The position numbers were made by a program, and so were the translations under genes. A stretch of 32,341 nt of DNA from a virus, in IMG/VR virus record IMGVR_UViG_3300030943_000112, positions 1-32,341 of that record; one strand, written 5' to 3'. Below are positions 7,201 through 15,294 of this stretch, piece after piece; the stretch's first letter is position 1; the number at the start of each line of letters is the position of its first letter. Under the pieces are notes generated by a model that ran no database searches, had not been told where the DNA came from, and saw nothing but the letters and a program-made list of their open reading frames with translations.

Positions 7201-7967
7201 GCTGTTGGGTCTGAAGCATCATATTTTACTTTTTCATCTGTTCCACTAATAGTAGAAAATACTAGACCATCTTCTGTTCCATTGACTACTGCTGCTTTAC
7301 CTGATTGTCCTGTGTAAGTGTTTGGTGTATCAGTTAGGTCTATAAAAGTATCTACTCCACCTCCTATAACACTTAATGGGTCTGCATCTGTTCCACTTCC
7401 AGAAAGAGTGGAATCGTGTTTAACTGATTTATTAACTAAAAATTTAGTTCTACTATCAAGTATACCTATTGCTCTATCTGTAATTCCTTTCTCTAAAGTA
7501 TCAAGACCTTTAATAGCAGAACTATCAAGTCTTTCTTCTCCTTTAAGTGTTTCAAGTTTATCTTTTATGTCTTTAGGTGTAACATTTTCTGCATCTTTAC
7601 CTGGTTCTCCATCAAAGTAATCAACTCCTTTAACTGGTGTATAACCATCAACAACACTAATAGACCTTATTTCTTTAAGAGCAGATTCTGCTTTATTAAG
7701 TATATCAAGAGATTTCTTTTCTGTTTTAGATAGACGAGTTTCTGTATCACTAGCAACCTTTTCTAATAATTTAGAATGTTCCTTATCAAGATAATTAACC
7801 ACACTAGTAAGTGTATCTTTTGTTTCTTGTGAAACTACTTCTAACTTAGCTTTACTATCTTTAACTACGACAACAAGACTATCCACAATGTCTTTTAATA
7901 CTTGTGGTTTTACTGTATCTTCTTGTAGTAGTTGTAGAACTGCTTTAAATTTTTCTGATTTATCCAT
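4290..7967 (-). CDS. Long tail fibre (1225 residues)
   Basis: Residues 1-100 are charged coiled coil (KLEVVSQETKDTL, SKTEKKSLDILNKAESALKE). A short Gly-X-Y stretch (FDGEPGKDAE) and a second helical segment follow. From about residue 200 the protein is beta-rich and repetitive: PIATASVLGG, PTATNSVLGG and PIAGASVLGG recur, and SDGTNW/SDGTNY recurs several times in the later middle part. A beta module around 505-630 (with WSAGTRLYVSATTAGALTST) resembles the C-terminus (TPGVTIYAGETAGGLQTTIP), suggesting internal duplication. The size, N-terminal helix and repeat-built shaft indicate a trimeric fibre; the C-terminal module is the candidate receptor-binding part. The start at 7967 is supported by a consensus promoter whose -10 ends eight bases upstream. 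Confidence 0.85.
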   Translation of the reverse strand: MDKSEKFKAVLQLLQEDTVKPQVLKDIVDSLVVVVKDSKAKLEVVSQETKDTLTSVVNYLDKEHSKLLEKVASDTETRLSKTEKKSLDILNKAESALKEIRSISVVDGYTPVKGVDYFDGEPGKDAENVTPKDIKDKLETLKGEERLDSSAIKGLDTLEKGITDRAIGILDSRTKFLVNKSVKHDSTLSGSGTDADPLSVIGGGVDTFIDLTDTPNTYTGQSGKAAVVNGTEDGLVFSTISGTDEKVKYDASDPTAGYIADKIIAGTGISVAEGTGANENKLVITNSAPDQTVSITAGTNITSVTGTYPNFTVNAATQPGTYTLPIATASVLGGVKQGSRITIDAGGVISADVQAGTYSLPTATNSVLGGIKVGSTLGIVAGVLDYTNPNPTPYTLPIAGASVLGGIKVGANLSIDGAGVLSATAGGTGNVVGPASAVNSNFAAFDTTTGKLIKDSGSKASDFYLATNPSGYTSNVGTWTDSSTNTGTNKTLNSNTNYIDADATHQKVFLNLGRAGVIGDAVYVGAWNVANGCSEVSLARANSTSTLPCAGVLESAGADGTVVSMRVEGILTGVNTNTWSAGTRLYVSATTAGALTSTRPTTPNYDQAIATVSYQSATVGILDVIRTDYVGTMAYADTASYQVAGSYQPLSTVLTNTTASYTTTIDTRLANTSGTNSGDNSATTRISGTINEIAYFDTTGSVKSLAVATYPSLTELSYVKGLTSSAQTQLIAAATKTGSNWTFASQAIGDIAYATSTTAYGRLAAPAAGKILASGGVGAAPVYSIPTFPTSASATALKHIRSDGTNWIVSTVTYPDASVTAGKVMVSDGTNYIASTPTFPNASATTRKIIVSDGTNWVTSTETYAVPGTSGNYLSSDGTNWTAKVVTTAPTASTLAGWDANKNLSAANHIEGFRTQATAGATTTLVVGDAFQQEFTGSSVQTVLLPTTGIVAGQAYQIINNSTLAVTVQSSGANAIVILAAGTFATFMALVATPTTAANWNYWYEGVAITSGKKLSVSNSMTLTATDGSTLAIGTGGTLGTAAYTASTAYATSTQGTTADNALPKAGGTMTGAMTTKVGDGIIMPSGSGICLKLPATDAYCTGNYTDSFQSGATVAAANLVYMGSSSKWLIVDADAIATSGGLIGLAMEAKNDTQAMKVALPGSFVRFDAWNWTPGVTIYAGETAGGLQTTIPTGADGVIRVVGFAVDADTIYFNPSSDNSTVVA

Positions 7968-7975
7968 GTTTGTTT

Positions 7976-8004
7976 ATTATAACAGATTAATGATAGTTTG
8001 TCAA
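7976..8004 (-). promoter_or_regulatory. Leftward promoter for the fibre-holin-endolysin genes
   Basis: On the minus strand, TTGACA (8004-7999), a 17-base spacer, TATAAT (7981-7976), then eight bases to the fibre ATG at 7967. The predicted leader is about two bases. Its -35 lies two bases from the -35 of an opposite promoter at 8007-8035. Confidence 0.8.
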
Positions 8005-8006
8005 GA

Positions 8007-8035
8007 TTGACTTTTATGTTAGATAAGAGTACACT
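8007..8035 (+). promoter_or_regulatory. Rightward promoter for a 19-residue membrane peptide
   Basis: TTGACT (8007-8012), a 17-base spacer, TACACT (8030-8035), six bases (TATTAG), then ATG at 8042. It has the same geometry as the other leaderless promoters here but points against the late operon. Its -35 is back-to-back with the leftward fibre promoter, separated by two bases. Confidence 0.6.
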
Positions 8036-8041
8036 TATTAG

Positions 8042-8101
8042 ATGATATATGGAATTTTCATAGGTATAGTTATTGGAATAATTGCTATAATTATTGATTA
8101 A
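8042..8101 (+). CDS. 19-residue hydrophobic peptide on the opposite strand
   Basis: Encodes MIYGIFIGIVIGIIAIIID, then TAA. It is almost wholly Ile/Gly/Val, one transmembrane helix long, with an acidic end. It is shorter than most gene callers accept. The case for it is positional: its ATG lies exactly six bases beyond a TTGACT-17-TACACT promoter, the spacing seen at other genes in this window. Its 3' end overlaps the last 11 bases of the leftward gene 8091-9437. It could be a small membrane toxin, lysis regulator or superinfection-exclusion peptide, or a chance reading frame in AT-rich DNA. Function unknown. Confidence 0.45.
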   Translation: MIYGIFIGIVIGIIAIIID

Positions 8102-9437
8102 CTTGTGCTGCACCTTTTAACACTAATCTCTTAGTTGCTTCTACAACCTTAGGTATAGCTTTTGATTTACCTATTGTATCAACTGCTTTAGCAACACTTA
8201 ATTGTGTTCCAGGAGAATTTAATGTTTTCTCTGTAACTAATCCAGGTAAACCTCCTGCAAAGTAACCAGCTATATCATATAAACCAAGTCCAGCTTTTGA
8301 TTGAGCTTTTTTACTTGTTCCAATAAGTGCATTACGAAGATTAATTTCTTTTGAAAGTTCTTCCCAGATAGGTTTAGTTTCATCTATTGTATTTTTTAAT
8401 TTATCAGCTATTGTTGTAGCAAATATTGCTCCTATCTCTTTTCTTGCTGGTGGAGTTACCGCATTTTCAAATACTTTACTTGTCTTACTATATATTTCTT
8501 TTTTAAGACTATTTGCTTCAAGAGGTGTAGCTGTTCCATTAACTATTTTATCAATTATTTTTCCCTTTGATGGAACTAAATCTTTAACCTCTCTTACTAT
8601 ATGTTCTGTTGTATAATTTGAATCGGGAAAAGCTGAAAGAGTTGAATCAATAATATCAGCTCCAATTACCTTTGAAGCATTTTCAGGTTTACTTAAAATA
8701 GTATCTATGTTAGTTCCCATTTTAACAACTTTATCTGCTGATTGTTTTAAGTTTTTATCTACTGAACCATAACTAAGTTTATTTAATGTTTCATCAATAC
8801 CTATTTTATTTGTATCTAATTTAGGCATTTGCTTTTGAACAAACCATTTTGGAAGATTATCTTTTGTGTATGATACTGCTGCACCTACTAATGGTAATGC
8901 AGTTCCTAGTGCAGTTCCTAATCCTGGTGTTAATGCTTGTCCTAATGTTTTGTTTTCATTTTGTAAATTTTGTGCAACATCATTAGCATAACCTGTTGCT
9001 GCTCCTACTCCAACTTTTGCTGCTAATGAAGCACCCTTACTAACTCCTGGTGCAAACATAGCACCTGTTTCTAGGACTTGTCCAGCAACATCTCTTGCTG
9101 TAACATTATTCAATCCTTTTACTTCTGTTCCTATTCCTGGAACTTGTGATGGATTATTTAAAACATTCTGTAATCTTTGTTCTGTAATTGCCTTATGTTC
9201 AGGAGATTGAAATTGCTCTACTCCTCTTACTATCCCCTTACCAACTAAATTACCTGATTCTGTAGCAAGTTTAGTTAAAGGGTCAAGAACAAATCCTGCA
9301 GTTTTCTGTAAGATATTTCTTTCTTTTGAAGGTACTGGTTTATTCCTATCTAATTGTGAATACCAATCATTAGAAGCATTAGAAATTTTAATTCCTTTTT
9401 GTGCTAATATTTCGTCTAGTTTATTTTCATCAATCAT
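8091..9437 (-). CDS. Putative internal virion/DNA-ejection protein
   Basis: 448 residues. An N-terminal helical, charged part is followed at about 130-200 by Gly/Ala-rich hydrophobic stretches (GASLAAKVGVGAATGYANDV, TPGLGTALGTALPLVGAAVS) that could insert in or cross a membrane. The second half is helical, with a further Gly-rich stretch (GLYDIAGYFAGGLPGLV). Podovirus ejection proteins often combine soluble helices with such segments. It lies directly after the large LysM protein, two bases apart, and before the fibre gene. It has one of the few Shine-Dalgarno-like leaders (AAAAGGAT before the ATG). Assignment rests on composition and position, not a recognised motif. Confidence 0.5.
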   Translation of the reverse strand: MIDENKLDEILAQKGIKISNASNDWYSQLDRNKPVPSKERNILQKTAGFVLDPLTKLATESGNLVGKGIVRGVEQFQSPEHKAITEQRLQNVLNNPSQVPGIGTEVKGLNNVTARDVAGQVLETGAMFAPGVSKGASLAAKVGVGAATGYANDVAQNLQNENKTLGQALTPGLGTALGTALPLVGAAVSYTKDNLPKWFVQKQMPKLDTNKIGIDETLNKLSYGSVDKNLKQSADKVVKMGTNIDTILSKPENASKVIGADIIDSTLSAFPDSNYTTEHIVREVKDLVPSKGKIIDKIVNGTATPLEANSLKKEIYSKTSKVFENAVTPPARKEIGAIFATTIADKLKNTIDETKPIWEELSKEINLRNALIGTSKKAQSKAGLGLYDIAGYFAGGLPGLVTEKTLNSPGTQLSVAKAVDTIGKSKAIPKVVEATKRLVLKGAAQVNQ

Positions 9438-9439
9438 AA

Positions 9440-11608
9440 TTAATATCCTTTTTTAGTTAAGTAATTTGCAATTTCTTCTACTGTCGCAGTTGGCATAGCG
9501 GCACGAATTTGGTCTATTAATTCAGGATTCTTTTTATCAACATTATTTATTATAACCATAGGGTCTTGTTTTACTTGTGGTGATTGGTACTTATCTCCTA
9601 CTCCAAATATATTCCACACAGCTTTATTTTGTGCATCAACAGAATTTTTTAAAACACTCCCCATTTTACTTGTAGAATTTTTTAGAGCTGTTTCAAATCC
9701 TGCTAGTGAGCCTGAAGCAAAACCTTGTTGTATTATATCATCAGCTTTTTTCTTATCACTATCATCAATCTGTCTAATATTACCATTAGCATCAATCTGT
9801 CCTGCAACTGCAGCATTATACATAGCAAATTCATTTCTTAATTGTTCTAGGTGGAATTTAAAAGTAGCAGATTGTTCATTATTTAATTGTGAACCTGCCC
9901 ATATTTTTGCTACATTTAATCCTTTTAGAGAACTTAAATTTGCTGCTTTTGCTGCATCTGAAAGATTACTTAATGTACCAGATAATTCATTTTCAGCAAC
10001 AACAGCTTGGTTGTTACGCAGAGTGTTAGCTTCTACTGTTTTACCAATAGCAGCATATTGTTGTCTAAATGTAGCTTCATCAATTCCCATTGAGGTTGTA
10101 AAATTTCTTGCTTCATTTTTGACTTGTGTTCTTTTAGAATCTGGCATTCTAGTCAATGCAGTATTTCCTATAATTAGATACTGGAAAGCGTCATTTGATA
10201 ATCCAGTAGTTGCAAGTAAACTTCCATTCATAGTTTTATTTGGTATATTAATCACAGCACCAACTGGAAGATTATTCCAATCTGTAATTTTTGGATTTAA
10301 TGCTTTTAATCCTACCATATCTGTTCCATTTTTTTGAGCAATAAAATATGGGTCATCACCAGCAGATAATGTATATCCATCTACTGCTTGGGTTTTACCA
10401 TCAGATGTTATAACTGTTCTTATTAATGGAGTATCACTTTCAGTAGTTGTTCCACCACCTAGATTTTTTACTATTTTACCTGTTATTTTATTTACAAGAA
10501 CTGTATCTCCATTAGAAAGTTTCTGGAAATCATTAACAGTTATACTTGTTAATTTAGATTGTAGATTAGCTAAATCAGTTTTAAATGTAGGACTCTTATA
10601 ATCAAGTTTAGATATTTGTGCACCTAAAGAAGATTGTCCATTATCGTAAGCCATTTTAGCGTATGTATTTTGTTGAGATAATTGATTTTGTAAATCTTCA
10701 TGTTCATACTGTTGTTGTGTTTTAATATCAGCAAGTTTTGATTGTGATTGTTTATCTGCAAAGTCATAAAAAGTATCTACTAATTTTGTTTTATAATTGT
10801 ATTCTTTTGTTGCATCATCAGAACGAATTTTAAATAGAGTGTTTAGATTTTCAGTAGCCATTTCAAGATTACCCTGTGCAGCACTAAGTTGAGCAGATAC
10901 AGGAAGTGATTGAATTGCTGTTTCTCTAGCAAATTGTGCTTGCTGTCCTCCTATAATAGCTTCAGGTATTCCTCTGCCTTGTCCTACTACATTCATCTGG
11001 TTAGCCTGTCCTTGTGCAACTATTTGATTTAGTTGAGATGTTAAATCATTAACTTTTTGTTGAGCTTGGACTTTGCCTGATTCATTTAATGCCTTTTGAT
11101 AAATAGACTCACTTGTAGGAGCATTATCAAACATATTTTTAATATCTTGAAGTTTTTGATTATTTAAATCTTGTGCCTTCTGTTCTTCTGCTAATTTTTG
11201 CTGGTCAAGAGTTAGTTTTTGAATTGTAGCATTTGCTCCATTAATTACCCCATTCGATGTTTCTAAATCTGGAACTGGTTTAGTAGGAAATGTTACATTT
11301 CCTTTTGAATCTAAAATATTTGTATTTATATTAGCATTTGGTAAACTAGGTGCTTTTATGTTATTGACACTATTAACTCCTGTAGGTGAAGAAGAACCAG
11401 CTGCTACATAAGTATTTGTTGGACTAGAATTATACGCACTCATAACAGACGAAGAAGTTGAACCTGGTTGTGAAGCAGCAATAGAAGCAGCTTGTAAAGC
11501 TGGATTAGTTGAACCTACTAACTTTTGACCTGTCATTGTATTATATACATTACCAGCAGCTATTTGCTCTGAAACTGTACCTATTGGATTTGCTTTTGTT
11601 GTTGCCAT
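9440..11608 (-). CDS. Large virion protein with LysM domain, putative ejection protein
   Basis: 722 residues. Residues 1-110 are Ser/Asn/Thr/Pro-rich and probably flexible. Residues 120-350 are Gln-rich helical or coiled coil (KLTLDQQKLAEEQKAQDLNN, QQQYEHEDLQNQLSQQ). A LysM-type module sits at about 411-457: GYTLSAGDDPYFIAQKNGTD, LKALNPKI, LPVGAVINIPNK. The remainder is helical. LysM binds peptidoglycan sugars, so the protein may anchor or guide an injection complex through the wall. No catalytic muralytic motif is evident. It could also be a tail-tip component. It lies between the 80-residue protein and the 448-residue protein in the late operon. Confidence 0.6.
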   Translation of the reverse strand: MATTKANPIGTVSEQIAAGNVYNTMTGQKLVGSTNPALQAASIAASQPGSTSSSVMSAYNSSPTNTYVAAGSSSPTGVNSVNNIKAPSLPNANINTNILDSKGNVTFPTKPVPDLETSNGVINGANATIQKLTLDQQKLAEEQKAQDLNNQKLQDIKNMFDNAPTSESIYQKALNESGKVQAQQKVNDLTSQLNQIVAQGQANQMNVVGQGRGIPEAIIGGQQAQFARETAIQSLPVSAQLSAAQGNLEMATENLNTLFKIRSDDATKEYNYKTKLVDTFYDFADKQSQSKLADIKTQQQYEHEDLQNQLSQQNTYAKMAYDNGQSSLGAQISKLDYKSPTFKTDLANLQSKLTSITVNDFQKLSNGDTVLVNKITGKIVKNLGGGTTTESDTPLIRTVITSDGKTQAVDGYTLSAGDDPYFIAQKNGTDMVGLKALNPKITDWNNLPVGAVINIPNKTMNGSLLATTGLSNDAFQYLIIGNTALTRMPDSKRTQVKNEARNFTTSMGIDEATFRQQYAAIGKTVEANTLRNNQAVVAENELSGTLSNLSDAAKAANLSSLKGLNVAKIWAGSQLNNEQSATFKFHLEQLRNEFAMYNAAVAGQIDANGNIRQIDDSDKKKADDIIQQGFASGSLAGFETALKNSTSKMGSVLKNSVDAQNKAVWNIFGVGDKYQSPQVKQDPMVIINNVDKKNPELIDQIRAAMPTATVEEIANYLTKKGY

Positions 11609-11618
11609 ATTTTTATTA

Positions 11619-11861
11619 TTATACTAATGTAAATTTGTTGGCAGAGCTACATATATATAATGCTCCTCCAACCTCTATTATTTCACCTACTTCTCCGACT
11701 ATAGGAAGTAAATCATAATGTGGAATTTTTAACTTTGTTGTAAAATTTGATGCCTTAGTAAAATCTTGGTGTGAATTAAAATTATTTCTATAAACTTCTT
11801 GTGTTAAAGAATCTAGTTGGTCTTTTAGTATTTGTAATTGTTCTTCGGTTGTTTTGTCCAT
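11619..11861 (-). CDS. Small virion-module protein with C-terminal VGEIIEVGG motif
   Basis: 80 residues. The N-terminal 30 form a coiled coil (EEQLQILKDQLDSLTQEVYR). The C-terminal half is beta-like and ends LPIVGEVGEIIEVGGALYIC. I recall such endings, with a 'GE-EVGG-LYIC' strand pair, in short phage proteins and at the C-termini of fibre subunits. It may be a small trimeric tail component or chaperone. It lies four bases from the upstream gene and ten bases from the downstream one, so it belongs to the late transcript. Confidence 0.55.
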   Translation of the reverse strand: MDKTTEEQLQILKDQLDSLTQEVYRNNFNSHQDFTKASNFTTKLKIPHYDLLPIVGEVGEIIEVGGALYICSSANKFTLV

Positions 11862-11865
11862 AATT

Positions 11866-13614
11866 TTAAATGTTTGATAATATTGTTGCTTCTAATAAAT
11901 AACTTGTAATTTCTAAACCTCCTGTACTTTCAAATCTAAATTTATATTCTTTACCTGATTTAAAATTACCATTAGAGTCTGCAAGGAAAGTATAAGAGAT
12001 AGCATTCGCAGTTGAGTAAGTTCCAATAGTAGTCCAAGTTGTTTCATCATCTACCTTATATTTTACAGTAAGACTTTCTGGTGAAGTAAGTTTTCTAAAT
12101 GACACTTTAACCTTCTCTAGTTTCTTATCAGAATCAACATCCCCAAAATTATATATTTGAGTTTCAGCTATAGAAGTAAAAGTGTAAGAAGCTGAATCAT
12201 CTAGTTTATCAATAGACCCATCTGCACTATGAGAAATAAAGAAAAAATTAGCAGCACTTCCAAATGATTGAATACCACTTGTAGAAATATTTTCATCTAT
12301 ATAGTCAAGAGATAAAGCATAAGGGTAACTTGCATTCTTTCTTCCAAAAGACCAAATACCTTCATTATACTCTGTACCTGAAGTATTAGTAATTATTTTA
12401 GTTGAGAAAAATAAACGATTATTCTTAACTGCTTTTGATTGTGGAATTACTATTCCATTTAGTTTAGTTGTGAATACTTCTTTTAGAACTTGTGGATAAC
12501 CACCTGAATATCCCTGTATTATCATTGAACCCTTACCTGCACCAGCACTATTATTTAAATATCTATCTGTAATTCCTATGAGCATCCCTTCAATATTTTC
12601 TAAGATACGAAGTTCACCTTCACCCCAATCTATTACCTCTTGAATATCAGGAGAAGTTAAATTCCAAAGGAATACTTTTGATACACCATTAAATGTTGAA
12701 ATAGGAGAACAACCTATTGCTAAATAGTTTCCAAAGTTTGTTAATGACGTAATTTTTAAATTTGTAGGAAGTTTTAATGCTTGGTCTTGAACTGTTCCTG
12801 ATGGGTATACTCTAACTAATACATTATTGTATGGAAGATATAAGTTATCATCCTTTGCAATTAGACCTTGTGCGATAGATGATATACTTGTTGTTGTATT
12901 TGCTACTGTAGTAACATCTATTGTACACCCTGTTCCAGTTGAAGAAGATGTTGTTGTATTTTTTGTTCCAGTTGAGTAATTATAACCAGGTTCTAGTAAT
13001 GTAACAGTAGCAACTACTCCACCTGCTGTAACTGTAGCAACGATAGCAGTTCCCTTACTTCCACCATCTATATATAGAATATCATTAACATTATAAAGTG
13101 TACCACCAGCTACTACTGATATTGCTGTTATAGTATTATATGTTGTTCCAATAGTTCCTTGTGAGTTTGTTATTGATGGAGTTCCTGAAAGTAATCCCCA
13201 TTTAAATACTTTATTTGTTCCTTGAAAACCCCATAGATAATCTTTGTACTCAACTAGACAGCCATTTTTTACAGCACTATCTCCTTCAGAACTATCTGGT
13301 AGTGTCCAGTTCCCTGTTGTCGCATCTGCTTTATAAAATATCTTAGTAAGTCCTCCTGCTGTTTGTCCAAGACCATAAAGTTTAGAACTAGCTGAAGCGT
13401 AAAGAAAATCTTTAACTGCATATTGTTTCATTCCAGTAGAAGTAGAACCATCATTTGTGTCTGCTTCAAAACTACGATAAGGTGTTAAACGATTTGGGTT
13501 AGTGAATATGTCAAAATGCTTGGATATTATAAATCCATTCTGTGAATTAGCACGAACATCATCTGATATACCTGAACTCCAATTATTCTGTTTTATTTGG
13601 ACTTGTTTTGCCAT
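11866..13614 (-). CDS. Tail/stabilisation protein (beta-propeller-like)
   Basis: 582 residues. The start MAKQVQIKQNNWSSGISDDV, followed by an NPNRLTPYRSF region, is typical of podovirus tail proteins that plug or stabilise the portal-tail joint. Repeated short strands with YGLGQT, YKDYLWGFQG, LAIGCSP and WSFGRK suggest a beta-propeller. Residues 165-240 hold a separate Thr/Gly-rich insert (TAISVVAGGTLYNVNDILYI) resembling beta modules found as inserts in virion proteins. The position between the glycine-rich fibre and the injection-type proteins fits a P22 gp10-like or tail-nozzle role, but I cannot separate these from sequence alone. Confidence 0.6.
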   Translation of the reverse strand: MAKQVQIKQNNWSSGISDDVRANSQNGFIISKHFDIFTNPNRLTPYRSFEADTNDGSTSTGMKQYAVKDFLYASASSKLYGLGQTAGGLTKIFYKADATTGNWTLPDSSEGDSAVKNGCLVEYKDYLWGFQGTNKVFKWGLLSGTPSITNSQGTIGTTYNTITAISVVAGGTLYNVNDILYIDGGSKGTAIVATVTAGGVVATVTLLEPGYNYSTGTKNTTTSSSTGTGCTIDVTTVANTTTSISSIAQGLIAKDDNLYLPYNNVLVRVYPSGTVQDQALKLPTNLKITSLTNFGNYLAIGCSPISTFNGVSKVFLWNLTSPDIQEVIDWGEGELRILENIEGMLIGITDRYLNNSAGAGKGSMIIQGYSGGYPQVLKEVFTTKLNGIVIPQSKAVKNNRLFFSTKIITNTSGTEYNEGIWSFGRKNASYPYALSLDYIDENISTSGIQSFGSAANFFFISHSADGSIDKLDDSASYTFTSIAETQIYNFGDVDSDKKLEKVKVSFRKLTSPESLTVKYKVDDETTWTTIGTYSTANAISYTFLADSNGNFKSGKEYKFRFESTGGLEITSYLLEATILSNI

Positions 13615-13615
13615 A

Positions 13616-15115
13616 TTAGAAATAAGTTATTACTATTACTTCACCTCTTGCTCCATTACCAGTAACACCAGTAGTTCCAGTTCCATACCAACTTCCTGCT
13701 CCTCCACCACCACCTCCTGGAACACCACCATGACCACCATTACCTGTTGTTATTTGATTTCCATTTCCTCCTCCACCTCCTCCATCTCCTCCAAATCCTG
13801 TTCCTGAACGAGAAGTTCCATTCCCTCCATGTCCTCCTACTCCATTACCGAGTCCTGCTGTACCACCATTTCCTATAACATAAGAACCACTTCTTCCTCC
13901 ACTAAATCCTGGACTATTATGAACTGTATTATATTGTTGATAACCTCCTGAACCACCTGCTCCACCTGCATACATTGAACTTCCACCAATTCCTGTATAA
14001 CCACCTGCAGAAGCACCACCAAATTCAGCACATAACCCATTAGAACCACCTGCACCTGCACCTGCATTTCCAATTCCTATAATTCCTGCTGTAGTAGCAG
14101 GTAAACCACCAAGAGTAGATGTTGCAGATGAATTACCTATTTTACCAGAACTTATTGTTCCTGCTCCACTTCCACCAACGTTAGATGTATTTCCAAATGA
14201 ACCTGCTCCACCTCCATAAGCATTAAGATAAGTACCAAAAGAAGAATCAAAACCCATAGTTGAATTACCTGAATTAGCAATAGCTGTAGGTGCTACTAAA
14301 ACTTTTTCAGTACTAGATAAAGCTGAAGCAGATAAAATTATTCTATTCCTAGAACTACCACCACCACCAGAAGAAACTGCTACTCCTCCTGGTGTATATG
14401 AAGCATAACCACCACTTCCTCCTCCACCAAAAGCTATAACTTCTACTATTTTAGCATTAGTTGGTTTAGTCCAAGTAGAATTAGATACAGCAAATCTACC
14501 ATATCCAATAGTATTTGTATTTGATTGACCAGAATAATTTAAAACTTCAAAATAATTAGTTCCACTATTAGTTATTTTAAATATACCTTGATTTGTTACT
14601 CCAATTTGTTCACCAGTTATATTAACTATATTTCCAACTGGAAAATTTGTAGAATTTATATTTGGATTAGTTCCACTGTTATAAGTATATCTCCAAGTAT
14701 TTCCCGAAGTATTACTTACTGTTATATTAGTTGTATTATCACCTCTAATAGTCGCTTCAGTTGTAAAAACTTGTACATCACATTTACTTACTAATCCTAA
14801 TTGACCAGGAGTTAGTGTTAAACTAGCACCTGTTCCACCAGTATTTGTTCCTGCAATTACTTCTGCATCTGTAGCAATCTCTACACTACCTTTTGTTGTT
14901 GTTGTAGCAGGAGAAACAGCACCTACAATATCAATATAAGTTTTAACTGCTTTCTGTGTAGCAATTTTGGAGTCGCTATTAGCTGTAAGAGATGTATCTG
15001 TGTCCAAATAACTAATCTCAATTTTATCTGAATTAAGATTAGCGAAGTTTGTATTTATTGTAGTTCTTGATGTTGATATAACATCAGTTCCTTGTATTGT
15101 AGTTATTGCACTCAT
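13616..15115 (-). CDS. Tail fibre with glycine-rich adhesin domain
   Basis: 499 residues. The N-terminus (TTIQGTDVISTSRTTINTNF) and the segment SDSKIATQKAVKTYID are standard features of phage fibre N-terminal regions. Residues 110-220 form a beta-rich domain. From about 225 (WTKPTNAKIVEVIAFGGGGS) to the end the sequence is dominated by GGxG runs, an arrangement found in glycine-rich adhesins that fold as polyglycine-II bundles with variable receptor loops, as in the S16 gp38 type. It therefore probably carries host-recognition specificity distinct from the 1225-residue fibre. It overlaps the upstream 60-residue gene by four bases. Confidence 0.75.
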   Translation of the reverse strand: MSAITTIQGTDVISTSRTTINTNFANLNSDKIEISYLDTDTSLTANSDSKIATQKAVKTYIDIVGAVSPATTTTKGSVEIATDAEVIAGTNTGGTGASLTLTPGQLGLVSKCDVQVFTTEATIRGDNTTNITVSNTSGNTWRYTYNSGTNPNINSTNFPVGNIVNITGEQIGVTNQGIFKITNSGTNYFEVLNYSGQSNTNTIGYGRFAVSNSTWTKPTNAKIVEVIAFGGGGSGGYASYTPGGVAVSSGGGGSSRNRIILSASALSSTEKVLVAPTAIANSGNSTMGFDSSFGTYLNAYGGGAGSFGNTSNVGGSGAGTISSGKIGNSSATSTLGGLPATTAGIIGIGNAGAGAGGSNGLCAEFGGASAGGYTGIGGSSMYAGGAGGSGGYQQYNTVHNSPGFSGGRSGSYVIGNGGTAGLGNGVGGHGGNGTSRSGTGFGGDGGGGGGNGNQITTGNGGHGGVPGGGGGGAGSWYGTGTTGVTGNGARGEVIVITYF

Positions 15116-15294
15116 GGTCTTGATTGATTTGTCATTGATGACGAAATCTTTGTGTTATTAGTTATAATACTTATCATATCATCCCAAGTTCTACTTTCTG
15201 TTGCCCAAGTAAAACTATCAGTATCCCAAATTTCCCCAATATTTACTTTTGAGGAATTAGATATACTTGATGAAATTTTATCTTGGTTTATCAT
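15112..15294 (-). CDS. Small late-operon hypothetical protein
   Basis: 60 residues, Ser/Thr/Ile-rich, with a central IWDTDSFTWATESRTWDDMI. Repeated W-D/T-W motifs of this kind occur in short virion proteins and fibre linkers; no function can be given. Its start overlaps the upstream stop by one base (TAATG type) and its stop overlaps the fibre start by four bases. This translational coupling supports it being real. Confidence 0.5.
   Translation of the reverse strand: MINQDKISSSISNSSKVNIGEIWDTDSFTWATESRTWDDMISIITNNTKISSSMTNQSRP

Noticed and set aside
7910-8113. Minus-strand frame across the divergent promoters
   Set aside because: It runs through both promoters and the fibre start, is Asn/Tyr-rich low complexity, and lies in a different frame from the fibre.
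9440-11608. Tape-measure protein
   Set aside because: At 722 residues with disordered, Gln-rich and LysM parts it lacks a tape-measure layout, and no tail tube, sheath or chaperone genes precede it; an injection-type protein fits better.
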